Shown: in pieces, positions 15,989-22,643 of the stretch
How the letters are laid out: each line of letters opens with the position of its first letter
Numbering within the stretch: the first letter of the stretch is position 1
DNA from: an uncultured Spirochaetales bacterium
GTDB taxonomy: Bacteria; Spirochaetota; Spirochaetia; Sphaerochaetales; Sphaerochaetaceae
NCBI GenBank assembly: GCA_934276485.1
Contig: CAKQTE010000130.1
Coordinates: forward strand, 1-22,643
DNA length: 22,643 bases
Direction: 5' to 3'
Program-made: the position numbers and the translations under genes
The notes under the pieces: model-generated
What the model saw: only the letters and a program-made list of their open reading frames with translations
Told to the model about the DNA's origin: nothing
The model's database searches: none

Positions 15989-16507
15989 CTAGAATCGAAC
16001 TCCTGCACCTAGGTATCCAACATAATAGATACAGTTAAACAGGAAACCATAAGTTGCATTAGCTCCAAGTCGAACTACAATCGAATCCTCTTGTCCGAAT
16101 GCATATCCAATGGATGCTTGCAATCCTGCTGTTACATCAAAGATTGGATTATTGGAAATGGAGGAGAACAGCCCTAACCCTGCAACAGTTTCGATTTCCA
16201 AGCCGCCAACTGGCTTAAAGAGAGCTCCTGCTCCAGAGAAGAAGTTGATATTAATACCTCCAAACTCGCTTTCGTCAACAACATAGCCAACGTCGGTTCT
16301 GGTTGTGACTGCGATATTGACTTTCTTCATCTCCCCAAATAGTACTTGGTTCTCGCAATAGCCCCCGATAGCAAAGCTGCTTTTATCTTCTTCCATTCCT
16401 TCTGCTCCCAAAACTGATACACCAACGGAGACAGCATCTTTAGGAAAAGCCGCAAATAGAGATACTGATAGGATCAAGAAAAGTAATAACAAAAATAGTT
16501 TTTTCAT
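15989..16507 (-). CDS. small outer-membrane beta-barrel-like protein, unknown function
   Basis: A secreted protein of 172 residues. A signal peptide (MKKLFLLLLFLILSVSLFA-AFPKD, cleavage near 21) is followed by short amphipathic, strand-like stretches rich in Gly, Val and aromatics, such as VNIAVTTRTDVGYVV, GININFFSGAGAL, VTAGLQASIGYAF and IVVRLGANATYGF. It ends GAGVRF with a terminal Phe, as in many outer-membrane barrels. No family is recognised. GGAGG lies seven bases before ATG 16507. The longer frame to 16588 has no ribosome site. It lies upstream of, and in the same direction as, the murQ operon. No terminator is visible between them, so some read-through is possible. Confidence 0.78.
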   Translation of the reverse strand: MKKLFLLLLFLILSVSLFAAFPKDAVSVGVSVLGAEGMEEDKSSFAIGGYCENQVLFGEMKKVNIAVTTRTDVGYVVDESEFGGININFFSGAGALFKPVGGLEIETVAGLGLFSSISNNPIFDVTAGLQASIGYAFGQEDSIVVRLGANATYGFLFNCIYYVGYLGAGVRF

Positions 16508-16667
16508 CTTATTGCCTCCTCGAAAGCAAAGTATTAGCTTCAACCTTGTTTGTATGATTTTATCATGAGCTCCCCATATCCGTAACAAATAGTTATGAAA
16601 GAGGCCGAATTCGATGATTTTTTACAATTTAGGACATCTAAAGCACCATGTTTTTAACAATTACACT

Positions 16668-16696
16668 TTGAGCATAATAGCCAAAAGCCTTATACT
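16668..16696 (+). promoter_or_regulatory. promoter of the Ugp-like operon
   Basis: TTGAGC (16668-16673), a 17-base spacer and TATACT (16691-16696): 4 of 6 and 5 of 6 to consensus with ideal spacing. Transcription would start near 16703, leaving a leader of about 55 bases that holds a strong ribosome site and a tiny open frame. Confidence 0.6.
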
Positions 16697-16713
16697 ATTT
16701 CCATTACTTAGAT

Positions 16714-16749
16714 AAGGAGAGTTGGGTGAGCAATCCCGCGCCCCTATAA
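16714..16749 (+). promoter_or_regulatory. possible leader peptide with strong ribosome site ahead of the ATPase gene
   Basis: AAGGAG (16714-16719) stands six bases before GTG 16726, which opens seven codons (GTG AGC AAT CCC GCG CCC CTA) closed by TAA 16747-16749, ten bases (nine intervening) ahead of the ATPase ATG. The ATPase ATG itself has no nearby ribosome site, so this site may act through a leader peptide and re-initiation. It could also be chance, or the ATPase could start elsewhere. Confidence 0.35.
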
Positions 16750-16758
16750 ACAAACACT

Positions 16759-17868
16759 ATGGATATTAGACTAGAAGGTCTTACAAAGACATTCACTTCA
16801 AAGGACAATGCAGAGACAATTGCTGTAAACAATCTCAGCATTACTATCCCAGATGGACACTTGGTTGGACTATTAGGTCCTTCCGGTTGCGGAAAGAGTA
16901 CAACACTATTTCTGCTAGCAGGTTTACATGAACCAACAAGTGGAAGAATCTTCTTCGGAGATGAAGATGTGACGGAACTTCCTCCAGAAAAGAGAGGCAT
17001 CGGACTAGTATTCCAGAACTATGCACTCTACCCTCACATGTCAGTCTATGACAACATTGCTTTCCCATTAAGGAACTCAAAGAGCTTCAAGGAAGCACAT
17101 CCAGACTCAAAGGAGAGAAAAGCTGCAATTGATCAGATAGTTAATGAGACAGCGAAGATCGTTGCCATCGAATCTCTACTAAAGCGTAAGCCAGGACAAC
17201 TATCTGGTGGACAACAACAGCGTGTTGCCATTGCACGTGCCATTGCAAAAAAACCAAAGGTACTCCTTTTGGACGAACCACTATCAAACTTGGATGCAAG
17301 ACTAAGAATGCAAACAAGAGAAGAGATCAGAAGAATCCAGCAAGAGACAGGAATCACTACTATCTTTGTTACTCACGATCAAGAAGAAGCAATGAGCATT
17401 ACAGACGAGATTGTGGTAATGAAAGATGGTGTAATGCAGCAGATGGGAAATCCACAGGAGACATATATGCATCCAGACAATGCATTTGTTGCAATGTTCT
17501 TGGGCAATCCTCCTATCAACATGTTTGATGCAACTGTCCAGAATGGATACATACAAATAAATGGCGAGAATGCTTTCAAGACAAGCTTGGAGGATGGAAC
17601 AAACATCAAGGTAGGTCTCAGACCAGAAAGCTTCAAGATCCTTACTGAAGAGTTCTCTGCAGACAAGAACATCTTCGATATCGATATATTCTTCAAGACA
17701 ACAATCGGCAGGGATTTCCTTGTTAGATTCACTCTCAACGGAGCGGAAGCAAAAGCCCTAATCGAGTCAGACAACGAGGTAAACGTTGGTGATAAGGTTC
17801 GTGTTCACGTCAAGGCTAATGGTATCCACATCTTCGATACCGAAGGAAACAGGATAAACGAATGGTAG
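16759..17868 (+). CDS. ugpC: Ugp/Msm-type ABC transporter ATP-binding protein
   Basis: A CUT1-family ATPase of 369 residues powering the following permeases. Walker A GPSGCGKST (40-48), Q-loop FQNYALYPHM (85-94), signature LSGGQQQ (148-154), Walker B VLLLDE (168-173) and the switch THDQEE are intact. The C-terminal TOBE domain (VGLRPESFKI) is typical of MalK/UgpC proteins that also take regulatory input. Length is normal. ATG 16759 begins right at the conserved DIRLEGLTKTF but lacks an adjacent Shine-Dalgarno; the strong AAGGAG 40 bases upstream instead precedes a seven-codon frame. The end overlaps the next gene by 7 bases. Confidence 0.93.
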   Translation: MDIRLEGLTKTFTSKDNAETIAVNNLSITIPDGHLVGLLGPSGCGKSTTLFLLAGLHEPTSGRIFFGDEDVTELPPEKRGIGLVFQNYALYPHMSVYDNIAFPLRNSKSFKEAHPDSKERKAAIDQIVNETAKIVAIESLLKRKPGQLSGGQQQRVAIARAIAKKPKVLLLDEPLSNLDARLRMQTREEIRRIQQETGITTIFVTHDQEEAMSITDEIVVMKDGVMQQMGNPQETYMHPDNAFVAMFLGNPPINMFDATVQNGYIQINGENAFKTSLEDGTNIKVGLRPESFKILTEEFSADKNIFDIDIFFKTTIGRDFLVRFTLNGAEAKALIESDNEVNVGDKVRVHVKANGIHIFDTEGNRINEW

Positions 17869-18755
17869 GACAAAACAAGACAAAGACCTTCCTAAAAGCC
17901 ATGTTGTATATCGCACCGGCAATGATCATTATCTTTGTTTTCTCGATCTTTCCGATGATTCATACACTAAGAATGAGCTTTTATGCAGACTACAACATCT
18001 TCACAAAGACAGGTTCTGGCTTTGGATTGGATGCATTTAGACGAGTCCTAAGAGACAAGACTTTTATTTTGGCATTGAAGAATTCTTTTCTATATGCTCT
18101 AATCACAGTTCCTTCTTCCTTGGTTCTTTCCTTGATGATCGCAATACTCTTGAATACAGGCATCAAAGGTTCCAAGTTCTATAGAACAGCATACTTCCTT
18201 CCATATGTAACAAATGCAATTGCTATTGGACTTGCGTTCAGATTTATATTCCACAGCGAATATGGAATCGTAAATAAAGTTCTAACGCTAATGGGAATGA
18301 GTCCTAAGGTTTGGCTTAATGACCCAAAGCTAGCGCTTCCGATGCTATGCATCTTCGGAATATGGTCAGGCCAGGCTTTCAAGATCGTCATATTCCTTTC
18401 TGGCCTTCAGGGAATCGACCCTCAGCTATATCAAGCTGCAAGAATTGACGAAGCATCTAAGGCTAAGCAATTTTTCAAGATCACCCTTCCGCAACTTGCT
18501 CCTATCTTGGCATACCAGATGGTCGTAGCAACTATCGGAGCATTTAAGGTATATGTAGAGGTAGTTGGACTCTATGGAACAGATGGACCACTGCATAGTG
18601 CAACAACAATGGTCTATTACATGTTTGATGAATTCTACAATGGTCAGAACTATACAGGAGCAGCCGCTGCTGGTGTAATCATGTTCTTGATCATCATGGC
18701 ATTCACTCTTGTTCAGATGCGCATGTCTAACAAGAAAGCCGCAGAAAACAATTAA
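17862..18755 (+). CDS. ugpA: CUT1 ABC sugar/glycerol-phosphate permease (UgpA-like)
   Basis: An inner-membrane permease of 297 residues with about six membrane spans, beginning LYIAPAMIIIFVFSIFPMIHTL. The EAA loop reads YQAARIDEASKAKQFFKITL, the contact for the ATPase. The gene overlaps the ATPase by 7 bases (ATGGTAG), with AGG about eight bases ahead, so it is translationally coupled. It pairs with the next permease to form the heterodimeric channel. Family and order match UgpA/MalF; the glycerol-3-phosphate assignment comes from the binding protein and is tentative. Confidence 0.9.
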   Translation: MVGQNKTKTFLKAMLYIAPAMIIIFVFSIFPMIHTLRMSFYADYNIFTKTGSGFGLDAFRRVLRDKTFILALKNSFLYALITVPSSLVLSLMIAILLNTGIKGSKFYRTAYFLPYVTNAIAIGLAFRFIFHSEYGIVNKVLTLMGMSPKVWLNDPKLALPMLCIFGIWSGQAFKIVIFLSGLQGIDPQLYQAARIDEASKAKQFFKITLPQLAPILAYQMVVATIGAFKVYVEVVGLYGTDGPLHSATTMVYYMFDEFYNGQNYTGAAAAGVIMFLIIMAFTLVQMRMSNKKAAENN

Positions 18756-18767
18756 GGGAGGATGGAA

Positions 18768-19610
18768 ATGAATCAAGACAAAGTTAAACACAACTTATCC
18801 ATGGCCCTTATCTATATTCTACTTACTATCGGTGCTATTGTGATGCTATTTCCTTTCTATTGGATGATCTCAGGATCCATCAAGACACTACAGGAAATCC
18901 AAAGCACAAAGATTGTATGGTGGCCAAAGCATCCTCAGTGGATAAACTTCAAGACAGTTTTGACAATGGAATCAAATCCATTTGGTATCTATTTCAAGAA
19001 CAGTACCATCGTCTCTGTTATGAACACAGTCTGCACACTATTTACAACTATCCTTGCAGCATTCGCATTCTCAAAGTTCGAGTTCAAGGGCCGAGACAAG
19101 TTCTTCTCTCTGCTGTTGGGAACAATGATGGTTCCTTCCCAGATGTACTTGATTACAAACTTCATCACTATCACAAAGATGCACCTTATCGATACACTTT
19201 GGGCACAGATTATTCCATATACAGCCAGTATCTTCTATATCTATCTATTAAGACAGTTCTTCAACCAAATTCCAAACCAGCTATATCTTGCGGCAAAGGT
19301 TGATGGATGCTCGGATTGGAAATATCTATGGACCGTAATGGTTCCAAACGCAAAAAGCTCACTAGTTACTATTGGACTATTTAACTTCATTGCAAGCTGG
19401 AACGCATATCTATGGCCAATGCTCGTAAGCAATAGCGTCAAGAAGAGAGTTCTTTCAACAGGATTGAAGTACTTTGCTGGTGATGCTGGTTCTGATTACC
19501 ACTTGATGATGGCTGGAGCTACAATCGTAGTTGTACCACTTATTATTATCTATCTCATATTCCAGAAGTACATCATTCAGGGAATCGCAAGAGGTGGATT
19601 AAAAGGCTGA
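18768..19610 (+). CDS. ugpE: CUT1 ABC sugar/glycerol-phosphate permease (UgpE-like)
   Basis: The second permease, 280 residues, with the usual N-terminal span followed by FPFYWMISGSIKT and the EAA loop LAAKVDGCSDWKYLWTVMVP. It ends QGIARGGLKG, close to the QGLTAGAVKG ending common in UgpE/MalG. The start is decided by the ribosome site: GGGAGG (18756-18761) abuts ATG 18762 but lies six bases before ATG 18768, so translation begins at 18768. It is 12 bases after ugpA. Confidence 0.92.
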   Translation: MNQDKVKHNLSMALIYILLTIGAIVMLFPFYWMISGSIKTLQEIQSTKIVWWPKHPQWINFKTVLTMESNPFGIYFKNSTIVSVMNTVCTLFTTILAAFAFSKFEFKGRDKFFSLLLGTMMVPSQMYLITNFITITKMHLIDTLWAQIIPYTASIFYIYLLRQFFNQIPNQLYLAAKVDGCSDWKYLWTVMVPNAKSSLVTIGLFNFIASWNAYLWPMLVSNSVKKRVLSTGLKYFAGDAGSDYHLMMAGATIVVVPLIIIYLIFQKYIIQGIARGGLKG

Positions 19611-19641
19611 TTTTATTTTCCTCAAAAAGGGGGATTTAAAA

Positions 19642-19676
19642 TATAATTAATACTAATTAGGGAGATACAACCCTAA
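19642..19676 (+). promoter_or_regulatory. -10-like box and hairpin ahead of the binding protein gene
   Basis: The 77-base gap before the binding protein holds a perfect TATAAT (19642-19647), without a good -35 at 16-18 bases, and a hairpin TTAGGG (19657-19662) / CCCTAA (19671-19676) with an 8-base loop. The AAAGGAG ribosome site follows at once. Either an internal promoter or a 5' stabilising stem could raise binding protein levels. Confidence 0.4.
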
Positions 19677-19687
19677 AAGGAGAAATT

Positions 19688-21007
19688 ATGAAAAAGTTAT
19701 TTGCTTTCCTTTTGGTTCTTGCAATTGCAACTACTTTTGTTTTTGCAAGTGGCGCAAAGGAAGAGGCTTCTAAGGCTGCTACCTCATCAGTTACAGTAGA
19801 AGACCTTAAGAATGCCAAGGTTACAATCCAGTTGTGGCACGCTCAGACAAAGGAAAACGGTAAGGCTATGGACATGGTTATCAACAAGTTCAATGAGTCA
19901 AACCCATACAACATCACAGTTGTTGGAACATGCCAGGGTGGATATGGAGATGCACACACAAAGGCTGTTGCTGCTCTTGCTGCAAACAACTATCCAAACA
20001 TCAACCAGGCTTATAACAACAACATGATGGAATACATGCCATCAGGTAAGCTAATGGACCTCACAGATTACCTAAAGGATGATTTCGGTATCTCTCAAGA
20101 AGAACTAGCAACTGTTTATCCTTCATACCTAGCAGAGAACCACGCTTTCCCTGATGGAAAGACATATGCAGTATCTCTTGGCAAGTCAACAGAAGTTATG
20201 TTCTACAACAAGACATTCTGTGACAAGTACGGAATCGAAGTTCCTAAGACACTCGAAGAGCTAACAGTAGCTGCAAAGAAGGCAACAGAGATCACAGGTA
20301 AGCCATCATTTGCTATCGACTCATTAGACAACTGGGGAATCTATGGACCAGAGAACTTTGGTGCTAACTATGCTGATCCTCAGGGCAACATCTACATCCT
20401 AGATGATGAGAACCTTCCAAAGACAAGAGCATTCTACGAGTGGTGGAAGGCTGGAATCGATGGCGGTTACTTTAGAACAGCTGGTGAAGACAAGTACTGC
20501 TCAGGCCCATTCGGCAATGGTGACATCATCTTCTATGTCGGTTCATCTTCAGGTACAAACTATATCTTCCCAGACGGATTTGAGTGTGAAGTTACACAGA
20601 ATCCAGTTGGCACAACTCCAAAAGTTATCCAGCAGGGCGGAAACTTCAACGGTTTCACAACAGGAGATCCAATTGTTGACCTAGCAACATCAATCGTTCT
20701 TGAGTATATGTATTCAGCTGAAGCTGGTGCTCTATACGCTGCAAACACAGGTTATGTTCCTTCAAACAAGGCAGCTCTTGAGCTAGACACATACAAGAAG
20801 GTTCTTGAAGCAGATGACCTACAGGGACATGCTAAGAAAGTTATTGCAAACTACCCAGACGAGTGGCTTGCATATGACCCAGTATTCAAGAACTCTTACA
20901 AGGTAAGAAAGGCTCTTGCAACACCTCTAGAGGCACTCTCTCTAACAGAGGCATCTATCGACAAGGTTATTGCAGATGCAAAGGATGCTATCAACGCACT
21001 TAGATAA
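19688..21007 (+). CDS. ugpB: UgpB-like ABC transporter substrate-binding protein
   Basis: A secreted binding protein of 439 residues from the family-1 solute-binding group. The signal peptide is MKKLFAFLLVLAIATTFVFA with cleavage before SGAKEE, and there is no lipobox Cys. The mature start VTIQLWHAQTKENGKAMD, then INKFNESNPYNITVVGTCQGGY, matches the W-H and GxY pattern of UgpB (glycerol-3-phosphate). Later segments such as YAVSLGKSTEVMFYNKTFCDKYG and the helix-rich C-terminus are normal. AAAGGAG lies five bases before the ATG. It ends the four-gene operon and is followed by a strong terminator. A related polyol- or sugar-phosphate is possible as ligand. Confidence 0.88.
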   Translation: MKKLFAFLLVLAIATTFVFASGAKEEASKAATSSVTVEDLKNAKVTIQLWHAQTKENGKAMDMVINKFNESNPYNITVVGTCQGGYGDAHTKAVAALAANNYPNINQAYNNNMMEYMPSGKLMDLTDYLKDDFGISQEELATVYPSYLAENHAFPDGKTYAVSLGKSTEVMFYNKTFCDKYGIEVPKTLEELTVAAKKATEITGKPSFAIDSLDNWGIYGPENFGANYADPQGNIYILDDENLPKTRAFYEWWKAGIDGGYFRTAGEDKYCSGPFGNGDIIFYVGSSSGTNYIFPDGFECEVTQNPVGTTPKVIQQGGNFNGFTTGDPIVDLATSIVLEYMYSAEAGALYAANTGYVPSNKAALELDTYKKVLEADDLQGHAKKVIANYPDEWLAYDPVFKNSYKVRKALATPLEALSLTEASIDKVIADAKDAINALR

Positions 21008-21028
21008 TAGAACTCGTTTCTAATCTTG

Positions 21029-21060
21029 ATGGGCCTCGAAAGAGGTCCATTATTTTGTCT
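21029..21060 (+). terminator. rho-independent terminator of the Ugp-like operon
   Basis: ATGGGCCTC (21029-21037) pairs with GAGGTCCAT (21042-21050), nine pairs with one G-T, around a stable GAAA tetraloop. TATTTTGTCT follows. It starts 21 bases after the binding protein stop. Confidence 0.85.
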
Positions 21061-21161
21061 CAACGAATTTAATTAAGTTACTTTTTTAAAATATTCCAGT
21101 ACAATTCAATATACACGCCATACAATCTGCAATTAATTATTAGAAATATATGAGGTTTATC

Positions 21162-22094
21162 ATGAGAAACATTTTTTCAATCATCGAAGAACAATTAGAG
21201 CTCCACAAAGATAGAAATGTCGTTATCATTGGACACGTTCAGCCAGATGGAGACTGTCTAGGTTCTTCCTGGGGCATGAAATATCTATTAAGAGATAACT
21301 ACAATATCGATGCAACTGTCGTTAACCAACCGATCAAGAGATTTGATTTCTTGGGAGAAAGCACCCTTCCTGGTGTTGTTGATTTTTCAAATGCATTTGC
21401 TATCCAGGTTGATAATGCAACAAGAGCAAGAAGTGCAGATACAAACTTTGTCAATGCACCATTCAAGCTGAAGATCGACCATCATATTGTAGTTGACCAA
21501 TATGGAGATGAGAACGTAGAAGAAACACTCAGCTCTTGCTGCGAAATCATTGCTTCCCACGCTATAAAGCATGGCCTGAAGATTTCAAAAGATGCAGCAC
21601 GCGCCCTTTACACAGGAATGGTTACAGACACTGGAAGATTCTGTTTTGCAACTGTCACTGCAGATACTCTTAGTACAGCAGCAACTCTTCTAAAGAGTGG
21701 TTTTGATCTAGGAGACACCATGAGCAGAATCAACAGAAGAGGAATGAACAATGTAAAGTTTATCGCAAAGGCATATTCTTTACTTAATATCAGTCCAAAG
21801 GGCATACCTTATATCTATATCACACAGGATGTTATTGATGAATTCTCTCTCACTCCCGATATGGTCAGCGAGGCTCTTTCCTGCATGCGTGATATTGAGG
21901 GCTACCCTATCTTCGTACTATTTGCAGATTTAGCAGGCAAGATTCGTGTTGAATTCAGATCTGATAGAATCAAGATCGACCAAGTAGCAGTCAAGTTCGG
22001 AGGTGGTGGTCACGCCTGTGCTTGTGGCGCTCGTCTTTCATCAAAAGATGAGATTCCTGCAGTAGTTAGCGAACTAGAGAAATATCTACCCTAA
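21162..22094 (+). CDS. DHH/DHHA1 phosphoesterase, NrnA-like (oligoribonuclease / pAp phosphatase)
   Basis: A 310-residue bimetal phosphodiesterase. The DHH domain has GHVQPDGDCLGSS (24-36, Asp29 and Asp31), VDNATRAR (Asp84), the name motif DHH (106-108) and VTDTGRF (Asp156). The DHHA1 domain ends in GGGGHACACGARL (280-292), the substrate-binding Gly-rich loop. Family members degrade short oligoribonucleotides to mononucleotides and many dephosphorylate pAp. The start is ATG 21162, because GAGG lies six bases ahead; ATG 21150 overlaps that site. It forms its own unit between two terminators. RNA-degrading versus dinucleotide-degrading activity is not resolvable from the motifs. Confidence 0.92.
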   Translation: MRNIFSIIEEQLELHKDRNVVIIGHVQPDGDCLGSSWGMKYLLRDNYNIDATVVNQPIKRFDFLGESTLPGVVDFSNAFAIQVDNATRARSADTNFVNAPFKLKIDHHIVVDQYGDENVEETLSSCCEIIASHAIKHGLKISKDAARALYTGMVTDTGRFCFATVTADTLSTAATLLKSGFDLGDTMSRINRRGMNNVKFIAKAYSLLNISPKGIPYIYITQDVIDEFSLTPDMVSEALSCMRDIEGYPIFVLFADLAGKIRVEFRSDRIKIDQVAVKFGGGGHACACGARLSSKDEIPAVVSELEKYLP

Positions 22095-22105
22095 TATCTA
22101 TATAT

Positions 22106-22139
22106 ACCTCTTGTTAGGGAACTGACAGGAGGTGTTTTT
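22106..22139 (+). terminator. rho-independent terminator after the DHH gene
   Basis: ACCTCTTGT (22106-22114) pairs with ACAGGAGGT (22125-22133), nine pairs with one wobble, around a 10-base loop, then GTTTTT. It begins 12 bases after the stop codon. Confidence 0.8.
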
Positions 22140-22302
22140 CATCGCCACCCTTTTGTCAAACTATTATGTGTCTTTGTTTTTTGTGCATATTTCATATCGC
22201 TTTAGCCCTTTTTTTGTGTTTTCAGAAGATTTTTCAAAAAACTCTCCAAAATCACGTGCAAAAACTCGACTTTTGGCCTTCCTATGTTGAAGGAGAAATC
22301 TT

Positions 22303-22643
22303 ATGAGAAAAATCATCAAACGAATCTACACAGAAGAAGAAAAAGCCCGTGCAACCGAAGACGTCAGCAACATGACCCTCTTTTCTGATGCCATGACGGT
22401 TGCTTATAGGGACAAGACCTATACGGCATACTCGCTTGAGTCGCTTCTTGGCATGAAGGTGTCTGACTCCATGAAGGACGAGATGGTCGTTCATGCCGAG
22501 AACTGGCTGAAGCGGCTGGAGAACAGGGACGCATGCCTTGATGTAGTAATCGAGTTCCCCTCAGAGAGGATACACATCGAGATCCAGCAGCTCAAGAGGA
22601 AGGATGGGATCCCTAGGAGCATGTTCTACCTTGGTATGCTGCT
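22303..22643 (+). CDS. Rpn-like PD-(D/E)XK nuclease family protein (partial, runs off the right edge)
   Basis: The first 113 residues of a gene cut by the window end. The stretch ACLDVVIEF then RIHIEIQ (about residues 78-95) has the Asp...Glu-x-Gln core of PD-(D/E)XK enzymes as in Rpn recombination-promoting nucleases ('PDDEXK nuclease family transposase'), and it is followed by an Arg/Tyr-rich RSMFYLGML as in that family. AAGGAG lies six bases before ATG 22303. Base use differs sharply from the neighbours: many G/C-ending codons (gac, gag, aag, ctg, agg) and about half G+C. This points to recent acquisition. Rpn proteins have been described both as mobile-associated nucleases and as phage-defence factors; which applies here is unknown. 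Confidence 0.65.
   Translation, partial: MRKIIKRIYTEEEKARATEDVSNMTLFSDAMTVAYRDKTYTAYSLESLLGMKVSDSMKDEMVVHAENWLKRLENRDACLDVVIEFPSERIHIEIQQLKRKDGIPRSMFYLGML

Noticed and set aside
16722..16769. A 15-codon frame from TTG 16722 overlapping the start of the Ugp ATPase
   Set aside because: The AAGGAG would be only two bases from the TTG; the GTG frame at 16726 is better spaced.

Overview
The window looks like a chromosomal segment of a low-GC (roughly 40%) diderm bacterium, most likely a spirochaete of the Sphaerochaeta/Treponema type. The clues are the density of uptake systems, three binding proteins whose signal peptides end in AQ or AS with no lipobox cysteine (for example FASGAKEE), a small signal-peptide-bearing beta-barrel-like protein ending in Phe, and compact operons with strong AGGAGG-type ribosome sites. 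This is inference from style, not a phylogenetic result.

Layout. 1-1110 (+): a possible 3' scrap of a gene, then a TIM-barrel sugar phosphate isomerase/epimerase. 1145-2936 (-): deoC followed by an unusually long TK1-type thymidine kinase, a deoxynucleoside salvage pair. 3038-10251 (-): a seven-gene run read as PP2C-like phosphatase, tctC, tctB, tctA, metallo-beta-lactamase-fold hydrolase, phosphohexomutase, DeoR regulator. Its genes overlap by ATGA or lie 10-51 bases apart, and it closes with a terminator after the regulator. A second terminator-like hairpin lies inside it, between tctC and tctB. 10365-15894 (-): binding protein, ATPase, double-length permease, RpiR/MurR-type regulator and murQ (MurNAc-6-phosphate etherase). 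15989-16507 (-): a small outer-membrane-like protein. 16759-21007 (+): a Ugp-like ABC importer (ATPase, two permeases, binding protein) behind a good promoter. 21162-22094 (+): an NrnA-type DHH phosphoesterase. 22303 to the right edge (+): the start of a GC-richer Rpn-like PD-(D/E)XK gene, probably acquired.

How it works together. The theme is scavenging of phosphorylated and carboxylated small molecules. The murQ operon pairs an etherase that needs MurNAc-6-phosphate with an ABC importer of the iron/AfuABC class, whose binding protein lacks the iron-binding tyrosine pair. No PTS or MurNAc kinase is present in the window. The simplest reading is import of an already phosphorylated amino sugar, controlled by the SIS-domain regulator. 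The Ugp-like system would bring in glycerol-3-phosphate or a related compound. The PP2C/TTT/MBL/phosphomutase/DeoR operon is the least familiar assembly: a carboxylate importer tied to a phosphosugar mutase and two hydrolases, with a first gene that may be translated from a leaderless mRNA.

No tRNA, rRNA, CRISPR array, insertion sequence or riboswitch was recognised. No gene-free stretch exceeds 300 bases. The largest, 16508-16758, is the divergent promoter region in front of the Ugp-like operon.
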